A model generated the notes under the pieces. The model had not been told where the DNA came from and ran no database searches. It saw only the letters and a program-made list of their open reading frames with translations. A DNA stretch of 64,000 nt from Pseudomonas moorei. GTDB taxonomy: Bacteria > Pseudomonadota > Gammaproteobacteria > Pseudomonadales > Pseudomonadaceae. Location of the stretch: contig NZ_VZPP01000014.1 in NCBI RefSeq assembly GCF_008801475.1, positions 1 to 64,000 of the forward strand, written 5' to 3'. The translations under genes and the position numbers were made by a program. Below, piece after piece: positions 7,813-16,561 of this stretch; position 1 is the first letter of the stretch; the number at the start of each line of letters is the position of its first letter.

Positions 7813-8970
7813 CTACTGCCAGAAAGCCGGGGCGCTGGCGCAGGCCGTTTTAATCAGTTGTACCGCTTGATCGATATCCTGCTCGGTGGTGAAACGTCCC
7901 AGGCTCAAGCGAATCGTGCGACTCGCCGAGCGAGCGTCATGCCCCAGGGCGAGCAGCACATGGGACGGAGCATTACTCGCGGAACTGCAGGCCGAGGTCG
8001 CGGAAAACGCGATCGAGGCGAGCAACGCCGCCGAATTGAACTCGCCTTCACTGAAGGTCAGGCTCAGGGTATGGGGGATGCGCCGGGTCGGGCTGCCATT
8101 GAGGCGCACACCGGGAATGTTTAGCAATTGATCGAGCAGGCGTTCGCGCAGACGCACGATCAAGGCTTTTTCTTCATCGAACGCAGCCGCCGCCAGGGCG
8201 AAGGCCGCGCCCATGGCGGCAATCTGGTGGGTGGCCAGGGTCCCGGAACGCAGGCCGCCCTCGTGACCGCCACCATGAATCTGCGCCTGCAAACGCTGGT
8301 GCGCGCGCGGCCCGACATACAACGCACCAATGCCTTTGGGGCCGTAGAGTTTGTGTGCCGAGAACGACATCAGATCCACCGGCCATTGCGCCAGATCGAT
8401 CTGCACTTTGCCTGCCCCCTGCGCCGCGTCGACATGAAACAACGCGTCGCGATCACGCACCACTTGGCCGATGGCCGGGATGTCGTTGACCGTGCCCAAC
8501 TCGTTGTTGACCAGCATCAGCGACACCAGGAAGGTGTCCTCGCGCATGGCTTCGCTGACGGCTTGCGCGGTAATCAGGCCATCGGCGTCCGGCACCAGAT
8601 AGGTCACCGCCACGCCCGCATCCTGCAATTGTCTTGCGGTATCGAGGATGGCCTTGTGTTCGATCTGGCTGGTGATGATGTGGCCGCCGGCAACGCCGCG
8701 AGCCTGGGATACGCCCTTGAGGGCAAGGTTGTTGGATTCGGTCGCGCCGGAGGTCCAGACGATCTGTTCGGGCGTGGCGCCGACCAGTTCGGCCACCTGG
8801 CGCCGTGCCTGCTCGACGGTTTGCCGGGCCTGCTGGCCGAATGCGTGAGAACTGGACGCCGGGTTGCCAAAATTGCCGCTGAAACCCAGACACTCGACCA
8901 TGACCTTGATGACCCGCTCATCCACCGGCGTGGTGGCGGCGTAGTCGAAATACAACGGACGTTTATTCAT
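7813..8970 (-). CDS. cysteine desulfurase, IscS/NifS-like, stand-alone
   Basis: 385 residues, class V aminotransferase fold. The PLP lysine is Lys207 in SFSAHKLYG, and the persulfide cysteine is Cys328 in SATSACSSA, so the enzyme should convert cysteine to alanine and a protein-bound persulfide. The opening YFDYAATTP is characteristic. No iscR, iscU, hscA or fdx is nearby, so it is not the main Isc locus copy; it may supply sulfur for another purpose. It lies upstream of the aminopeptidase gene on the same strand, 64 bp apart. Confidence 0.88.
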   Translation of the reverse strand: MNKRPLYFDYAATTPVDERVIKVMVECLGFSGNFGNPASSSHAFGQQARQTVEQARRQVAELVGATPEQIVWTSGATESNNLALKGVSQARGVAGGHIITSQIEHKAILDTARQLQDAGVAVTYLVPDADGLITAQAVSEAMREDTFLVSLMLVNNELGTVNDIPAIGQVVRDRDALFHVDAAQGAGKVQIDLAQWPVDLMSFSAHKLYGPKGIGALYVGPRAHQRLQAQIHGGGHEGGLRSGTLATHQIAAMGAAFALAAAAFDEEKALIVRLRERLLDQLLNIPGVRLNGSPTRRIPHTLSLTFSEGEFNSAALLASIAFSATSACSSASNAPSHVLLALGHDARSASRTIRLSLGRFTTEQDIDQAVQLIKTACASAPAFWQ

Positions 8971-9175
8971 AAAAGACTCGCAGAGCGTGTTCCGGGATCA
9001 GGAAGCTCGTCACTGGAAACATCAAGACGCAGCCTTGTGAGCTGCGCCCGGTTTTCAGAACGTTACCAATACCTGATCGGATGCCGTTAAAGAAGTACCA
9101 CTTCATTAATAGTGCGTAGGAACGCTCCTGAACAGCGAGCTTAACAGGCATCGTGCGACCGGTTGAAGCAATGCG

Positions 9176-9790
9176 TCAGCGAAAGCTTTCGAGCAACAGC
9201 GGATACAGCGAAGCCACCAGCAACGCGGCCATGCCCCAGTTGAACAGGCGCAACCAGCGACGGTCCTTCAGAACGTTGCGCAATAGAGTGCCGCAGGCGG
9301 CCCAGACACCAACGCTCGGCAGGTTGATCAGGGCGAAGACCGCTGCGATCACGATGACGTTGGTGAAGTAACCCTGCATCGGCGTGTAAGTGCTGATGGC
9401 ACCAATGGCCATGATCCAGGCCTTGGGGTTGACCCACTGGAACGCGGCGGCCCCCAGGTAGCTGATGGGTTTCCCTTCAACCTGTTCACTGTCCGAGACC
9501 GGTCCGGAGTGAGCGATTTTCCACGCCAGATACAGCAAATAAGCGGCGCCGACATAGCGCAGTACGGAGTAAAGCAAGGGATAAGTCTGGAACACCGCGC
9601 CCAGGCCAAAGCCCACTGCCACGACCAGCACGAAGAATCCGCAAGTAATGCCGAGCATGTGAGGGATGGTGCGGTTGAAGCCGAAGTTCACCCCGGATGC
9701 CAGCAACATCGTGTTGTTCGGGCCGGGCGTGATCGAAGTGACGAGAGCAAACAGGGCAAAGCCCAGCAGCAGATCGAGCGAGAGTGTCAT
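9176..9790 (-). CDS. LysE-family amino-acid exporter
   Basis: 204 residues with six hydrophobic segments. The N terminus carries the signature TSITPGPNNTMLLASG (about residues 18-33) of RhtB/LysE exporters. Members of this branch (EamB-like) export cysteine, O-acetylserine or homoserine; the exact substrate is not deducible. Single gene with no regulator beside it. A GCAGC/GCTGC hairpin at 9029-9045 lies downstream but without a clear T-run. Confidence 0.82.
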   Translation of the reverse strand: MTLSLDLLLGFALFALVTSITPGPNNTMLLASGVNFGFNRTIPHMLGITCGFFVLVVAVGFGLGAVFQTYPLLYSVLRYVGAAYLLYLAWKIAHSGPVSDSEQVEGKPISYLGAAAFQWVNPKAWIMAIGAISTYTPMQGYFTNVIVIAAVFALINLPSVGVWAACGTLLRNVLKDRRWLRLFNWGMAALLVASLYPLLLESFR

Positions 9791-9891
9791 GGGTGGCAGT
9801 CCATCAGGGTCGGTCAGGTAGTGACCCTATCGCACCCCCCATGGGAAACCCACGGACAGTTGGGTAAAACTTCCAGCAGTACAGTTTTCGC

Positions 9892-10161
9892 TTAGCTAGG
9901 ACGACCGTGCAGCTGTACAGCACGTCCGACGTTCATCTCACCCTGTTTGTCGAAACCAAACGATTTTTGTGGCACACCGAGCAATTCGGCTTTTTTCGCC
10001 TGGTATTCGTCGAAGGACAGACCCCGGCGATTCAACGCTTCCAGCGCGAGTTCCCTGGTTTCTTCAGCGGTATAGGGCCTCAGTTCCGGGGAAGTCTGGC
10101 TGGCACATCCGGCGAGAACGGAGACGGTCAGCAGCAACAAACTGGCGATTAGCGGTTTCAT
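9892..10161 (-). CDS. small lipoprotein, unknown function
   Basis: 89 residues starting at MKPLIASLL; the frame is open upstream but only this ATG gives a signal peptide. Lipobox VLAGC places lipidation at Cys20. The mature protein is short, charged and probably helical (TAEETRELALEALNRRG), resembling small SHOCT-like segments (LSFDEYQAKKAELLG). No named family is recognised. It is a single gene ahead of a regulatory region for the msu operon on the other strand. Confidence 0.65.
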   Translation of the reverse strand: MKPLIASLLLLTVSVLAGCASQTSPELRPYTAEETRELALEALNRRGLSFDEYQAKKAELLGVPQKSFGFDKQGEMNVGRAVQLHGRPS

Positions 10162-10333
10162 GTTCAGGCGTCCTGGCATCTGGCTTCGGGGCAATGAACA
10201 CAGGCTACGCCCGCCTTTGCACGGGTAAAAATCATCGCTCTCGATAGTCGCTATCGAGTTTTGTTGATGTTGCCAGCCTGTAGGTGCCTGTTGCTGGCGA
10301 AGGGGTCTTAAGCCCTGTGGTGTTCTGGCGGGC

Positions 10334-10361
10334 GTCATCGCTGGCAAGCCAGCTTCTCCAG
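10334..10361. repeat. REP element, single
   Basis: A Pseudomonas REP with the stem CTGGC-AA-GCCAG at 10341-10352, inside GTCATCG and TCTCCAG flanks as in the other REPs of this window. It lies between the small lipoprotein gene and the msu promoter region. Confidence 0.65.
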
Positions 10362-10455
10362 GGGGGCTTTATATTTCTTAATGATCTATAAATATCAATC
10401 AACGATCTTTTACGGAATAACAAATAGCCTTTATAACAACTGCATCCGCTGACGC

Positions 10456-10490
10456 ACTGTTGCTCAGACAACTGTTCGCCAGCCAACAGT
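10456..10490 (+). promoter_or_regulatory. putative enhancer site for the msu operon (ACTGT-N10-ACAGT)
   Basis: ACTGTTG at 10456-10462, then ACTGT (10471-10475) and ACAGT (10486-10490) as an inverted pair with a 10-bp gap. It lies about 85-115 bp upstream of the sigma-54 promoter, the normal distance for an enhancer-binding protein. A closely similar arrangement is present upstream of sfnB at 17902-17931. SfnR, encoded at the end of the operon, is the obvious candidate ligand (inference). Confidence 0.5.
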
Positions 10491-10572
10491 CAATCAACAA
10501 ACAGCCCTTAAAAATCAACAGCGCGGTCTGATCAACTCGCTGCAAGCCGCGTAAAACGTGGCTTCGAGGGAT

Positions 10573-10588
10573 TGGTACAGCTCTTGCT
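10573..10588 (+). promoter_or_regulatory. sigma-54 (-24/-12) promoter of the msu operon
   Basis: TGGTAC-N5-TTGCT with the invariant GG (10574-10575) and GC (10586-10587) exactly ten bases apart, one mismatch from the TGGCAC-N5-TTGCW consensus. The start site would be near 10599, about 55 bp before msuE. A sigma-54 activator gene (sfnR) closes the same operon. Confidence 0.7.
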
Positions 10589-10652
10589 CAATGGGGAAAA
10601 GCCCAGTGATGACTCACTGCTCCCACAGCAACTGTTTAAAAAGGAACTGATC

Positions 10653-11216
10653 ATGTCGCGTCCATTGAAAGTCGTTGCCGTCTCCGGCGGCACCTGGCGT
10701 CCCTCCCGCACCCTGGTGCTGACCCAAGCGCTATTGGCGCAGCTGGCCGAGCAACTGCCGATCGAGAGCAAGTTGATCGAACTGGGGGACATCGCCCGGC
10801 CCCTGGGCGCGGCGCTGTCCCGTCAGGAACTGAGTGCGGACGTCGAAGCCGAACTGCAAGCGATTGAAAACGCCGATCTGCTGGTTGTCGCCGCGCCGGT
10901 TTATCGCGGTTCCTACCCTGGCCTGCTCAAGCATCTGTTCGACCTGATCGATCTGAATGCACTGATCAACACCCCGGTACTGCTGGCCGCCACCGGTGGC
11001 AGCGAACGTCATGCGCTGGTGCTCGATCATCAGCTGCGCCCCCTGTTCAGCTTCTTCCAGGCGTTGACCTTGCCGATTGGCGTGTATGCCACCGAAGCCG
11101 ATTTCTCCAATTACCAGATCACCAGTGAACCGCTCAGGGCCCGCATTCAACTGGCTGCAGAGCGCGCGGCGCCATTGTTCGGCGTACACCCCAACAATCG
11201 GCTGAAAATCGCCTAA
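10653..11216 (+). CDS. msuE: NADPH-dependent FMN reductase of alkanesulfonate metabolism
   Basis: 187 residues, flavodoxin-like fold with a phosphate-binding SGGTWRPSRT near residues 10-19 and the FMN-contacting APVYRGSYPGLLK near residue 80. It supplies reduced FMN to the monooxygenases encoded directly downstream. Start chosen at MSRPLKVV because AAGGA stands seven bases upstream; the frame opens earlier inside the sigma-54 promoter, which cannot be coding. First gene of msuE-msuD-msuC-sfnR, 10 bp from msuD. It could equally be called sfnE or ssuE; the gene order favours msuE. Confidence 0.85.
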   Translation: MSRPLKVVAVSGGTWRPSRTLVLTQALLAQLAEQLPIESKLIELGDIARPLGAALSRQELSADVEAELQAIENADLLVVAAPVYRGSYPGLLKHLFDLIDLNALINTPVLLAATGGSERHALVLDHQLRPLFSFFQALTLPIGVYATEADFSNYQITSEPLRARIQLAAERAAPLFGVHPNNRLKIA

Positions 11217-11226
11217 GGATTTGTTC

Positions 11227-12372
11227 ATGGATGTTTTCTGGTTTCTGCCGACCCACGGCGACGGGCATTACCTGGGCACCACTCAGGGCGCACGCCCGGT
11301 CACCCTCAACTACCTGAAACAAGTGGCCCAGGCCGCAGACAGCCTTGGCTACCACGGCGTATTGATTCCCACCGGGCGTTCCTGCGAAGACTCCTGGGTG
11401 ATCGCCTCGGCACTGGTGCCGCTGACCGAGCGCTTGCGTTATCTGGTGGCGATCCGTCCTGGCATCATCTCGCCCACGGTGTCGGCACGCATGGCGGCGA
11501 CCCTGGATCGTCTGTCCGGTGGCCGCTTGTTGATCAACGTCGTGACCGGCGGCGATCCCGACGAAAACCGTGGCGACGGCAGCTTCCTCGATCACAGCGA
11601 ACGCTACGAAGTCACCGACGAATTCCTGAAAATCTGGCGCCGTGTATTGCAAGGCGAATCGGTCGACTTCGAAGGCAAGCACCTGCGGGTACAGAATGCC
11701 AAGGCGCTGTATCCCCCCGTGCAGAAATCTTATCCGCCACTGTACTTCGGCGGTTCGTCCGATGCCGCCCACGACCTGGCCGCCGAGCAGGTCGATGTCT
11801 ACCTGACCTGGGGCGAACCACCGGCCGCCGTGGCGCAGAAACTCGCCGATGTCCGTGAACGCGCCGCCCGTCACGGGCGCACGGTGAAGTTCGGGATTCG
11901 CTTGCATGTGATCGTTCGCGAAAGCGCAGAAGACGCGTGGAAAGCCGCTGGCAAACTGATCGAGCACATCAGCGACGAGACCATTGCCGCCGCGCAGAAG
12001 TCGTTCTCGCGCTTCGACTCCGAAGGACAGCGACGCATGGCTGCACTGCACGACGGGCGTCGCGACAACCTGGAGATCTCACCCAATCTGTGGGCCGGTG
12101 TCGGCCTGGTGCGTGGCGGCGCCGGGACGGCGCTGGTGGGTGACCCGCAGCAGGTCGCCGCGCGCATCAAGGAGTACGCGGATCTGGGGATCGAGAGTTT
12201 CATCTTCTCCGGATACCCGCATCTCGAAGAGGCCTATCGCTTCGCCGAACTGGTCTTCCCGCTGCTGCCCGAGCCCTATGCCAGTCTCGCCGGGCGTGGC
12301 GTCACCAACCTGACCGGGCCGTTCGGCGAAATGATCGCCAACGATGTGCTGCCGACCAAAACCACGGCCTGA
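11227..12372 (+). CDS. msuD: FMNH2-dependent alkanesulfonate/methanesulfonate monooxygenase
   Basis: 381 residues, the size of SsuD/MsuD, with the bacterial-luciferase-like barrel. The SsuD hallmark VTGGDPDENRGDG is at about residues 100-112 and GRSCEDSWVIA near residue 55. It cleaves the C-S bond of sulfonates using FMNH2 and oxygen, releasing sulfite and an aldehyde. AAGGA at 11215-11219 precedes the ATG. SsuD and MsuD differ mainly in substrate range and cannot be told apart with certainty here; position after msuE and before msuC supports MsuD. Confidence 0.85.
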   Translation: MDVFWFLPTHGDGHYLGTTQGARPVTLNYLKQVAQAADSLGYHGVLIPTGRSCEDSWVIASALVPLTERLRYLVAIRPGIISPTVSARMAATLDRLSGGRLLINVVTGGDPDENRGDGSFLDHSERYEVTDEFLKIWRRVLQGESVDFEGKHLRVQNAKALYPPVQKSYPPLYFGGSSDAAHDLAAEQVDVYLTWGEPPAAVAQKLADVRERAARHGRTVKFGIRLHVIVRESAEDAWKAAGKLIEHISDETIAAAQKSFSRFDSEGQRRMAALHDGRRDNLEISPNLWAGVGLVRGGAGTALVGDPQQVAARIKEYADLGIESFIFSGYPHLEEAYRFAELVFPLLPEPYASLAGRGVTNLTGPFGEMIANDVLPTKTTA

Positions 12373-12383
12373 CCCACGCAATA

Positions 12384-12490
12384 CCTGTAGGAGCGAGCCT
12401 GCTCGCGATGGTCGCCAACGATGACGCTGTCATTCAGACATCCCGCGTAATCGTTGTTCTCCATCGCGAGCGGGCTCGCTCCTACAGGGG
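12384..12490. repeat. REPIN (inverted REP pair) inside the msu operon
   Basis: Two arms of about 28 bp, 12384-12411 and 12463-12490, inverted to each other with a single mismatch and containing GGAGCGAGCC / GGCTCGCTCC. About 50 bp of spacer separates them. It fills the gap between msuD and msuC and could fold in the mRNA, tuning expression of the distal genes (inference). Confidence 0.85.
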
Positions 12491-12521
12491 ATCTGCGTCG
12501 AATTCAAAGAGGAACCCCCGC

Positions 12522-13709
12522 GTGACTGCCAAGCCGCACAGCGCCCTGATCTCCCCATTGCAGACCGCCCGCCAATTGGCCGCCGGGTTTGCCCTGACCG
12601 CCGTCGAGCGCGACGAGCGCGGCGGTACGCCCAAGGCCGAGCGTGATGCGCTGCGCCACAGCGGGCTGCTCGCGTTAAGCATTCCCACCCGGTTCGGCGG
12701 CCTCGGCGCCAGCTGGAGCGAAACCCTGAACATCGTGCGTGAGTTCGCCAAGGTCGACAGTTCGATTGCTCATGTGTTCGGCTTCCATCACCTGATGCTC
12801 GCCACCGTGCGCCTGTTCGCCCGCCCCGAACAATGGCAGCCGTGGTTTGAACAAACCGCGCGCAAGAACTGGTTCTGGGGCAATGCCCTCAACCCGTTGG
12901 ACACCCGCACCGTGGTGAAAAAACTCGCTGGCTGGCGTGAATTTTCCGGCAAGAAAAGTTTCTGCTCCGGCGCCAGCGATTCGGAGATGCTGATCGCCTC
13001 GGCGGTGGATGAGAGCGCCGGTGGCAAGCTGTTGATCGCCGCCATTCCCAGCGGTCGTAGCGGCATCACCTTGCACAATGACTGGAACAACATGGGCCAG
13101 CGCCAGACCGACAGCGGCAGTGCCACCTTCGAACGGGTGCGTGTCGAAGAATCGGAGCTGTTGCTCGATCCGGGGCCATTGAGCACGCCGTTTGCCTGCT
13201 TGCGCCCACTGATCGCCCAACTGACGTTCACCCACATGTTCCTCGGCATCGCCGAAGGCGCCTTCGAAGAAGCGCGCCAGTACACGCTGACCGAAACCCG
13301 GCCGTGGCACAAATCCAGTGCCCGGGAGGTGAACCAGGACCCTTATGTACTCAGCCACTACGGCGAATTCTGGGTGGCCCTCGAAGGGGTGCGGCTGTTA
13401 GTGGAGCGCGCGGCTGACTTGCTCGACAAGGCCTGGGCCAAAGGCCCGAACCTCAGTGCCGAGGAACGCGGACACCTGGCCACCGCCATCGCCACCGCTA
13501 AGGTCGCCGCCACGCGCAATGGCCTGGAACTGTGCAGCCGCCTGTTCGAAGTCACCGGCGCGCGCTCGACCCACGCCTCGCTGCGACTGGACCGCCACTG
13601 GCGCAACCTGCGCACGCAAACCCTGCACGACCCGGTGGATTACAAACTCCATGAACTGGGTGACTGGGCACTGAACCAGGCCCTGCCGATTCCCACTTTC
13701 TATTCATAG
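12522..13709 (+). CDS. msuC: acyl-CoA-dehydrogenase-like FMNH2-dependent monooxygenase, MsuC/SfnC type
   Basis: 395 residues from a GTG (VTAKPHSAL) preceded by AAGAGGAA; upstream in-frame codons lie within the REPIN and are not taken as coding. The fold is that of acyl-CoA dehydrogenases (N-terminal helical, middle beta, C-terminal helical) but the catalytic Glu region is replaced, as in two-component monooxygenases such as MsuC, SfnB and DszC. Methanesulfinate oxidation to methanesulfonate is the reported activity of MsuC. The C terminus (ATRNGLELCSRLFEVTGARST, HWRNLRTQTLHDPV) parallels that of SfnB at 16562, indicating a paralogue. Confidence 0.8.
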   Translation: MTAKPHSALISPLQTARQLAAGFALTAVERDERGGTPKAERDALRHSGLLALSIPTRFGGLGASWSETLNIVREFAKVDSSIAHVFGFHHLMLATVRLFARPEQWQPWFEQTARKNWFWGNALNPLDTRTVVKKLAGWREFSGKKSFCSGASDSEMLIASAVDESAGGKLLIAAIPSGRSGITLHNDWNNMGQRQTDSGSATFERVRVEESELLLDPGPLSTPFACLRPLIAQLTFTHMFLGIAEGAFEEARQYTLTETRPWHKSSAREVNQDPYVLSHYGEFWVALEGVRLLVERAADLLDKAWAKGPNLSAEERGHLATAIATAKVAATRNGLELCSRLFEVTGARSTHASLRLDRHWRNLRTQTLHDPVDYKLHELGDWALNQALPIPTFYS

Positions 13710-13733
13710 CTTGCCCAACAAGGAGCGTGCCCC

Positions 13734-14837
13734 ATGCAACTGCTGACCTTACCGCCCTCGCCCGCTCTGGCCACGTCGATCCGCGCCACGGCCCAGGTGT
13801 TCGAAGACCCGAAGTCCCAGGCCTTGCTCGCCCACCTGCAACAAGTCGCCCCCAGTGAAGCCAGTGTGCTGATCATCGGCGAAACCGGCACCGGCAAGGA
13901 GCTGGTGGCGCGCCATATCCACAACCTCAGCGCCCGGCGCAACCGGCCATTTGTAGCCGTGAACTGCGGCGCGTTCTCCGAATCATTGGTCGAGGCCGAG
14001 CTGTTTGGCCATGAAAAAGGCGCTTTCACCGGCGCCCTCAGTTCCAAGGCCGGCTGGTTCGAGGAGGCCGATGGCGGCACTCTGTTCCTCGATGAAATCG
14101 GCGACTTGCCGATGGCCATTCAGGTCAAGTTATTGCGGGTGTTGCAGGAACGCGAAGTGGTGCGCCTGGGTTCACGCAAGAGCATCCCCATCGACGTGCG
14201 GGTGCTGGCAGCGACCAACGTGCAACTGGAGAAAGCCATCAACGCCGGGCATTTCCGCGAGGACCTGTACTACCGTCTCGACGTGGTCAGCCTGGAGCTG
14301 AGCCCGCTGCGCGACCGTCCTGGCGACATCCTGCCCCTGACCCGTCACTTCATCGACGCCTACAGTCAGCGCCTTGGCTACGGCAGCATCACCATCAGCA
14401 AGGAAGCCGAACTGAAACTGCGCAGCTACAGTTGGCCGGGCAACATCCGAGAACTGGAAAACGTCATTCACCACACCCTGCTGATTTGCCGTAACGGCAT
14501 CATCGAACGCGATGACCTGCGCCTGTCCAACATGCGCATCGAACGCCAGGACGATCACCACGCTCAGGTCGACGATTCTGCCGAAGCCCTGCTCGACCGG
14601 GCTTTTCAAAAGCTGTTCGAGGAACAGGCCGGCGCCCTGCACGAAAAAGTCGAGGACGCCTTGCTGCGGGCGGCCTATCGCTTCAGCCACTACAACCAGG
14701 TGCACACCGCCGCGCTGCTGGGTCTGAGCCGCAACGTGACCCGCACACGCCTGATCAAGATCGGCGAACTGGCGGTGAACAAGCGGCGACCGACGGAAAA
14801 CGTACAGGGCGAGCGCTTGATGCAATTGTCCATCTAG
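13734..14837 (+). CDS. sfnR: sigma-54-dependent activator, SfnR-like
   Basis: 367 residues with no N-terminal receiver domain: the AAA+ module starts almost at once. Walker A GETGTGKE (residues 49-56), the sigma-54 contact loop GAFTGA (96-101), Walker B GGTLFLDEIG (about 114-123) and arginine-finger region are intact; a Fis-type helix-turn-helix closes the protein (QVHTAALLGLSRNVTRTRL). Short, receiver-less activators of this type (SfnR) drive sulfone and sulfonate genes in Pseudomonas under sulfur starvation and are themselves controlled at the level of transcription. It is the last gene of the msu operon, so it may act on its own sigma-54 promoter. Confidence 0.85.
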   Translation: MQLLTLPPSPALATSIRATAQVFEDPKSQALLAHLQQVAPSEASVLIIGETGTGKELVARHIHNLSARRNRPFVAVNCGAFSESLVEAELFGHEKGAFTGALSSKAGWFEEADGGTLFLDEIGDLPMAIQVKLLRVLQEREVVRLGSRKSIPIDVRVLAATNVQLEKAINAGHFREDLYYRLDVVSLELSPLRDRPGDILPLTRHFIDAYSQRLGYGSITISKEAELKLRSYSWPGNIRELENVIHHTLLICRNGIIERDDLRLSNMRIERQDDHHAQVDDSAEALLDRAFQKLFEEQAGALHEKVEDALLRAAYRFSHYNQVHTAALLGLSRNVTRTRLIKIGELAVNKRRPTENVQGERLMQLSI

Positions 14838-14927
14838 CCGGCGCTTGGGCCGCGCTGCGAATTACGCTTGCTGATGTACTCGGGGCGCGGCTATTGGCAT
14901 CCGAGACAGATCTGAAATTGCGGCGCG

Positions 14928-15024
14928 GCCATCGCGGGCAAGCCCTGCTCCCACAGGTTTTGTGTCGTTTGCACATTTCGTGAACGATCCAGTACCTGTG
15001 GGAGCGTGGCTTGCCCGCGATGGC
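14928..15024. repeat. REPIN between sfnR and metQ
   Basis: Arms at 14928-14957 and 14995-15024 are inverted copies with two adjacent mismatches, built on CGGGCAAGCC / GGCTTGCCCG, with a 37-bp spacer. It sits between convergent genes where it may also help to end transcription. Confidence 0.85.
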
Positions 15025-15045
15025 GTCCTCAAGATCAACCGAAGC

Positions 15046-15816
15046 TTAGAACCCCGGCGCAATCTGCCCCTTGTAGCGCGTCAAAATGAACTGCCGAACT
15101 TCATCGGAGTTCAACGCCTTGGCCAGCTTCTGCAGGCCCGGGTCGTTGATGTTGTCCGGCCGCGCCACCAGGAATTCAACGTACAGGCTCTTGCCCTTCT
15201 CGACGATCAACGCACTGTTGGTGTCGATCCCCGCTTCCAGCGCGTAGTTGGCGAATACGAACGCCAGGTCTACCTGACTCACCGAACGCGCCAGCAGCGC
15301 ACCTTCCAGCTCACGGATTTTCAGGTGCTTGGGGTTTTCGGCGATGTCCCGTTGCGTCGCCAGGGTGTTGCTCGGGTCCTTGAGCTTGATCAGCCCTGCT
15401 TCGTGCAGCAGCACCAGGGCGCGACCGGTGTTCACCGGATCGTTGGGGATCGACACGGTAGCGCCGTCCTTGAGCTCGGAAATGTTTTTGATCTTGGTCG
15501 AATAAGCTCCGAATGGCTCAATATGCACACCGACCACCGGCACCAGGTCGGTGTGACGGGTCTTGTTGTAGTCATCGAGAAACGGCCGGTACTGGTAGTA
15601 GTTGGCGTCAAGGTTCTTCAGTGCAAGTTGCTGGTTGGGCTGGATGAAATCGGTGAAGACCTTGATATCCAGGTCCACGCCTTCCTTGGCCAGGGTGGGT
15701 TTGACGAATTCGAGGATCTCCGCGTGCGGCACCGGCGTGGCACCGACAGTGAGTTTTTCGTTGGCGTGTACGCTCAGCGAAATCAAGGCAGCCAGAACGG
15801 CCAGGGTATTTTTCAT
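15046..15816 (-). CDS. metQ: MetQ/NlpA-family substrate-binding protein without lipobox
   Basis: 256 residues. NlpA-type binding protein (VGATPVPHAEILEFVKP at the mature N terminus; SIPNDPVNTGRAL; NYALEAGID). The signal sequence ends SLSVHA and has no cysteine, so the protein should be soluble in the periplasm rather than lipidated as most MetQ proteins are. AGGAGCACAAC precedes the ATG. Expected ligand is methionine or a related sulfur compound; its position after sfnB and metI suggests a role in organosulfur uptake. Confidence 0.82.
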   Translation of the reverse strand: MKNTLAVLAALISLSVHANEKLTVGATPVPHAEILEFVKPTLAKEGVDLDIKVFTDFIQPNQQLALKNLDANYYQYRPFLDDYNKTRHTDLVPVVGVHIEPFGAYSTKIKNISELKDGATVSIPNDPVNTGRALVLLHEAGLIKLKDPSNTLATQRDIAENPKHLKIRELEGALLARSVSQVDLAFVFANYALEAGIDTNSALIVEKGKSLYVEFLVARPDNINDPGLQKLAKALNSDEVRQFILTRYKGQIAPGF

Positions 15817-15893
15817 GTTGTGCTCCTAGGCAGATTGAGTGGCCGTCGTGGGGCGGACGTGGGGCCGATTTTTTTGGTTTTGAACTGAATGTC

Positions 15894-16559
15894 TTATCGA
15901 TGGCTGTAGCGCGCCACCAGTCGGTCGCCGCTCATTTGCAGGGCCTGGACCAGGATCAACAGCAGCACCACGGTGACCACCATCACGTCGGTCTGGAAAC
16001 GCTGGTAGCCATAGCGGATCGCCAGGTCACCCAGGCCACCACCGCCGATCACCCCGGCCATCGCCGTGTAATCCACCAGCACGATGGCCGTCACCGTCAC
16101 CGCCGCCAGCAGCCCTCCTCGCGCCTCGGGGAGCAAGGTGAAGCGGATGATTTGCCAGGTGTTGGCGCCCATGGCCTGGGTCGCCTCCACCACCCCGCGA
16201 TCGACTTCACGCAACGCGGTTTCCACCAGCCGCGCGAAGAACGGCGTGCACCCGACCACCAGTGGCGGAATGGTCCCCGGTACACCCAACGAGGTGCCGA
16301 CCAGCAAGGTGGTCAGGGGAATCAGCACGATCAGCAAAATGATGAACGGCAGCGAACGCAGCATGTTGACGATCACCGACAACACCCGGTAAACGCCAAC
16401 GGCTTCATGCAACTGGCGTTTGCCGGTGAGGAACAGCAGCACCCCCAGCGGCAGCCCCAACAACACGGTGAAACCGAGGGCCGCGCCGAGCATGCTCAGG
16501 GTGTCGAGGCAGGCTTGGCCAATGTCGGCCCAATAGATGTTCTTGAACAATTCAGCCAT
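15894..16559 (-). CDS. metI: MetI-type ABC permease
   Basis: 221 residues with five to six membrane segments and the EAA loop VEATQAMGANTWQIIRFTLLPEA (around residues 130-150) that docks onto an ABC ATPase. Closest in type to the methionine permease MetI. Its ATG lies two bases after the sfnB stop, so translation is coupled. No MetN ATPase gene follows or precedes it within the window, although one is usually encoded in such clusters. Confidence 0.85.
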   Translation of the reverse strand: MAELFKNIYWADIGQACLDTLSMLGAALGFTVLLGLPLGVLLFLTGKRQLHEAVGVYRVLSVIVNMLRSLPFIILLIVLIPLTTLLVGTSLGVPGTIPPLVVGCTPFFARLVETALREVDRGVVEATQAMGANTWQIIRFTLLPEARGGLLAAVTVTAIVLVDYTAMAGVIGGGGLGDLAIRYGYQRFQTDVMVVTVVLLLILVQALQMSGDRLVARYSHR

Positions 16560-16561
16560 GG

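Noticed and set aside
9026..9048. Hairpin GCAGC/GCTGC as terminator of the LysE gene
   Set aside because: Short stem and no T-run in the LysE gene direction; not supported enough to list.
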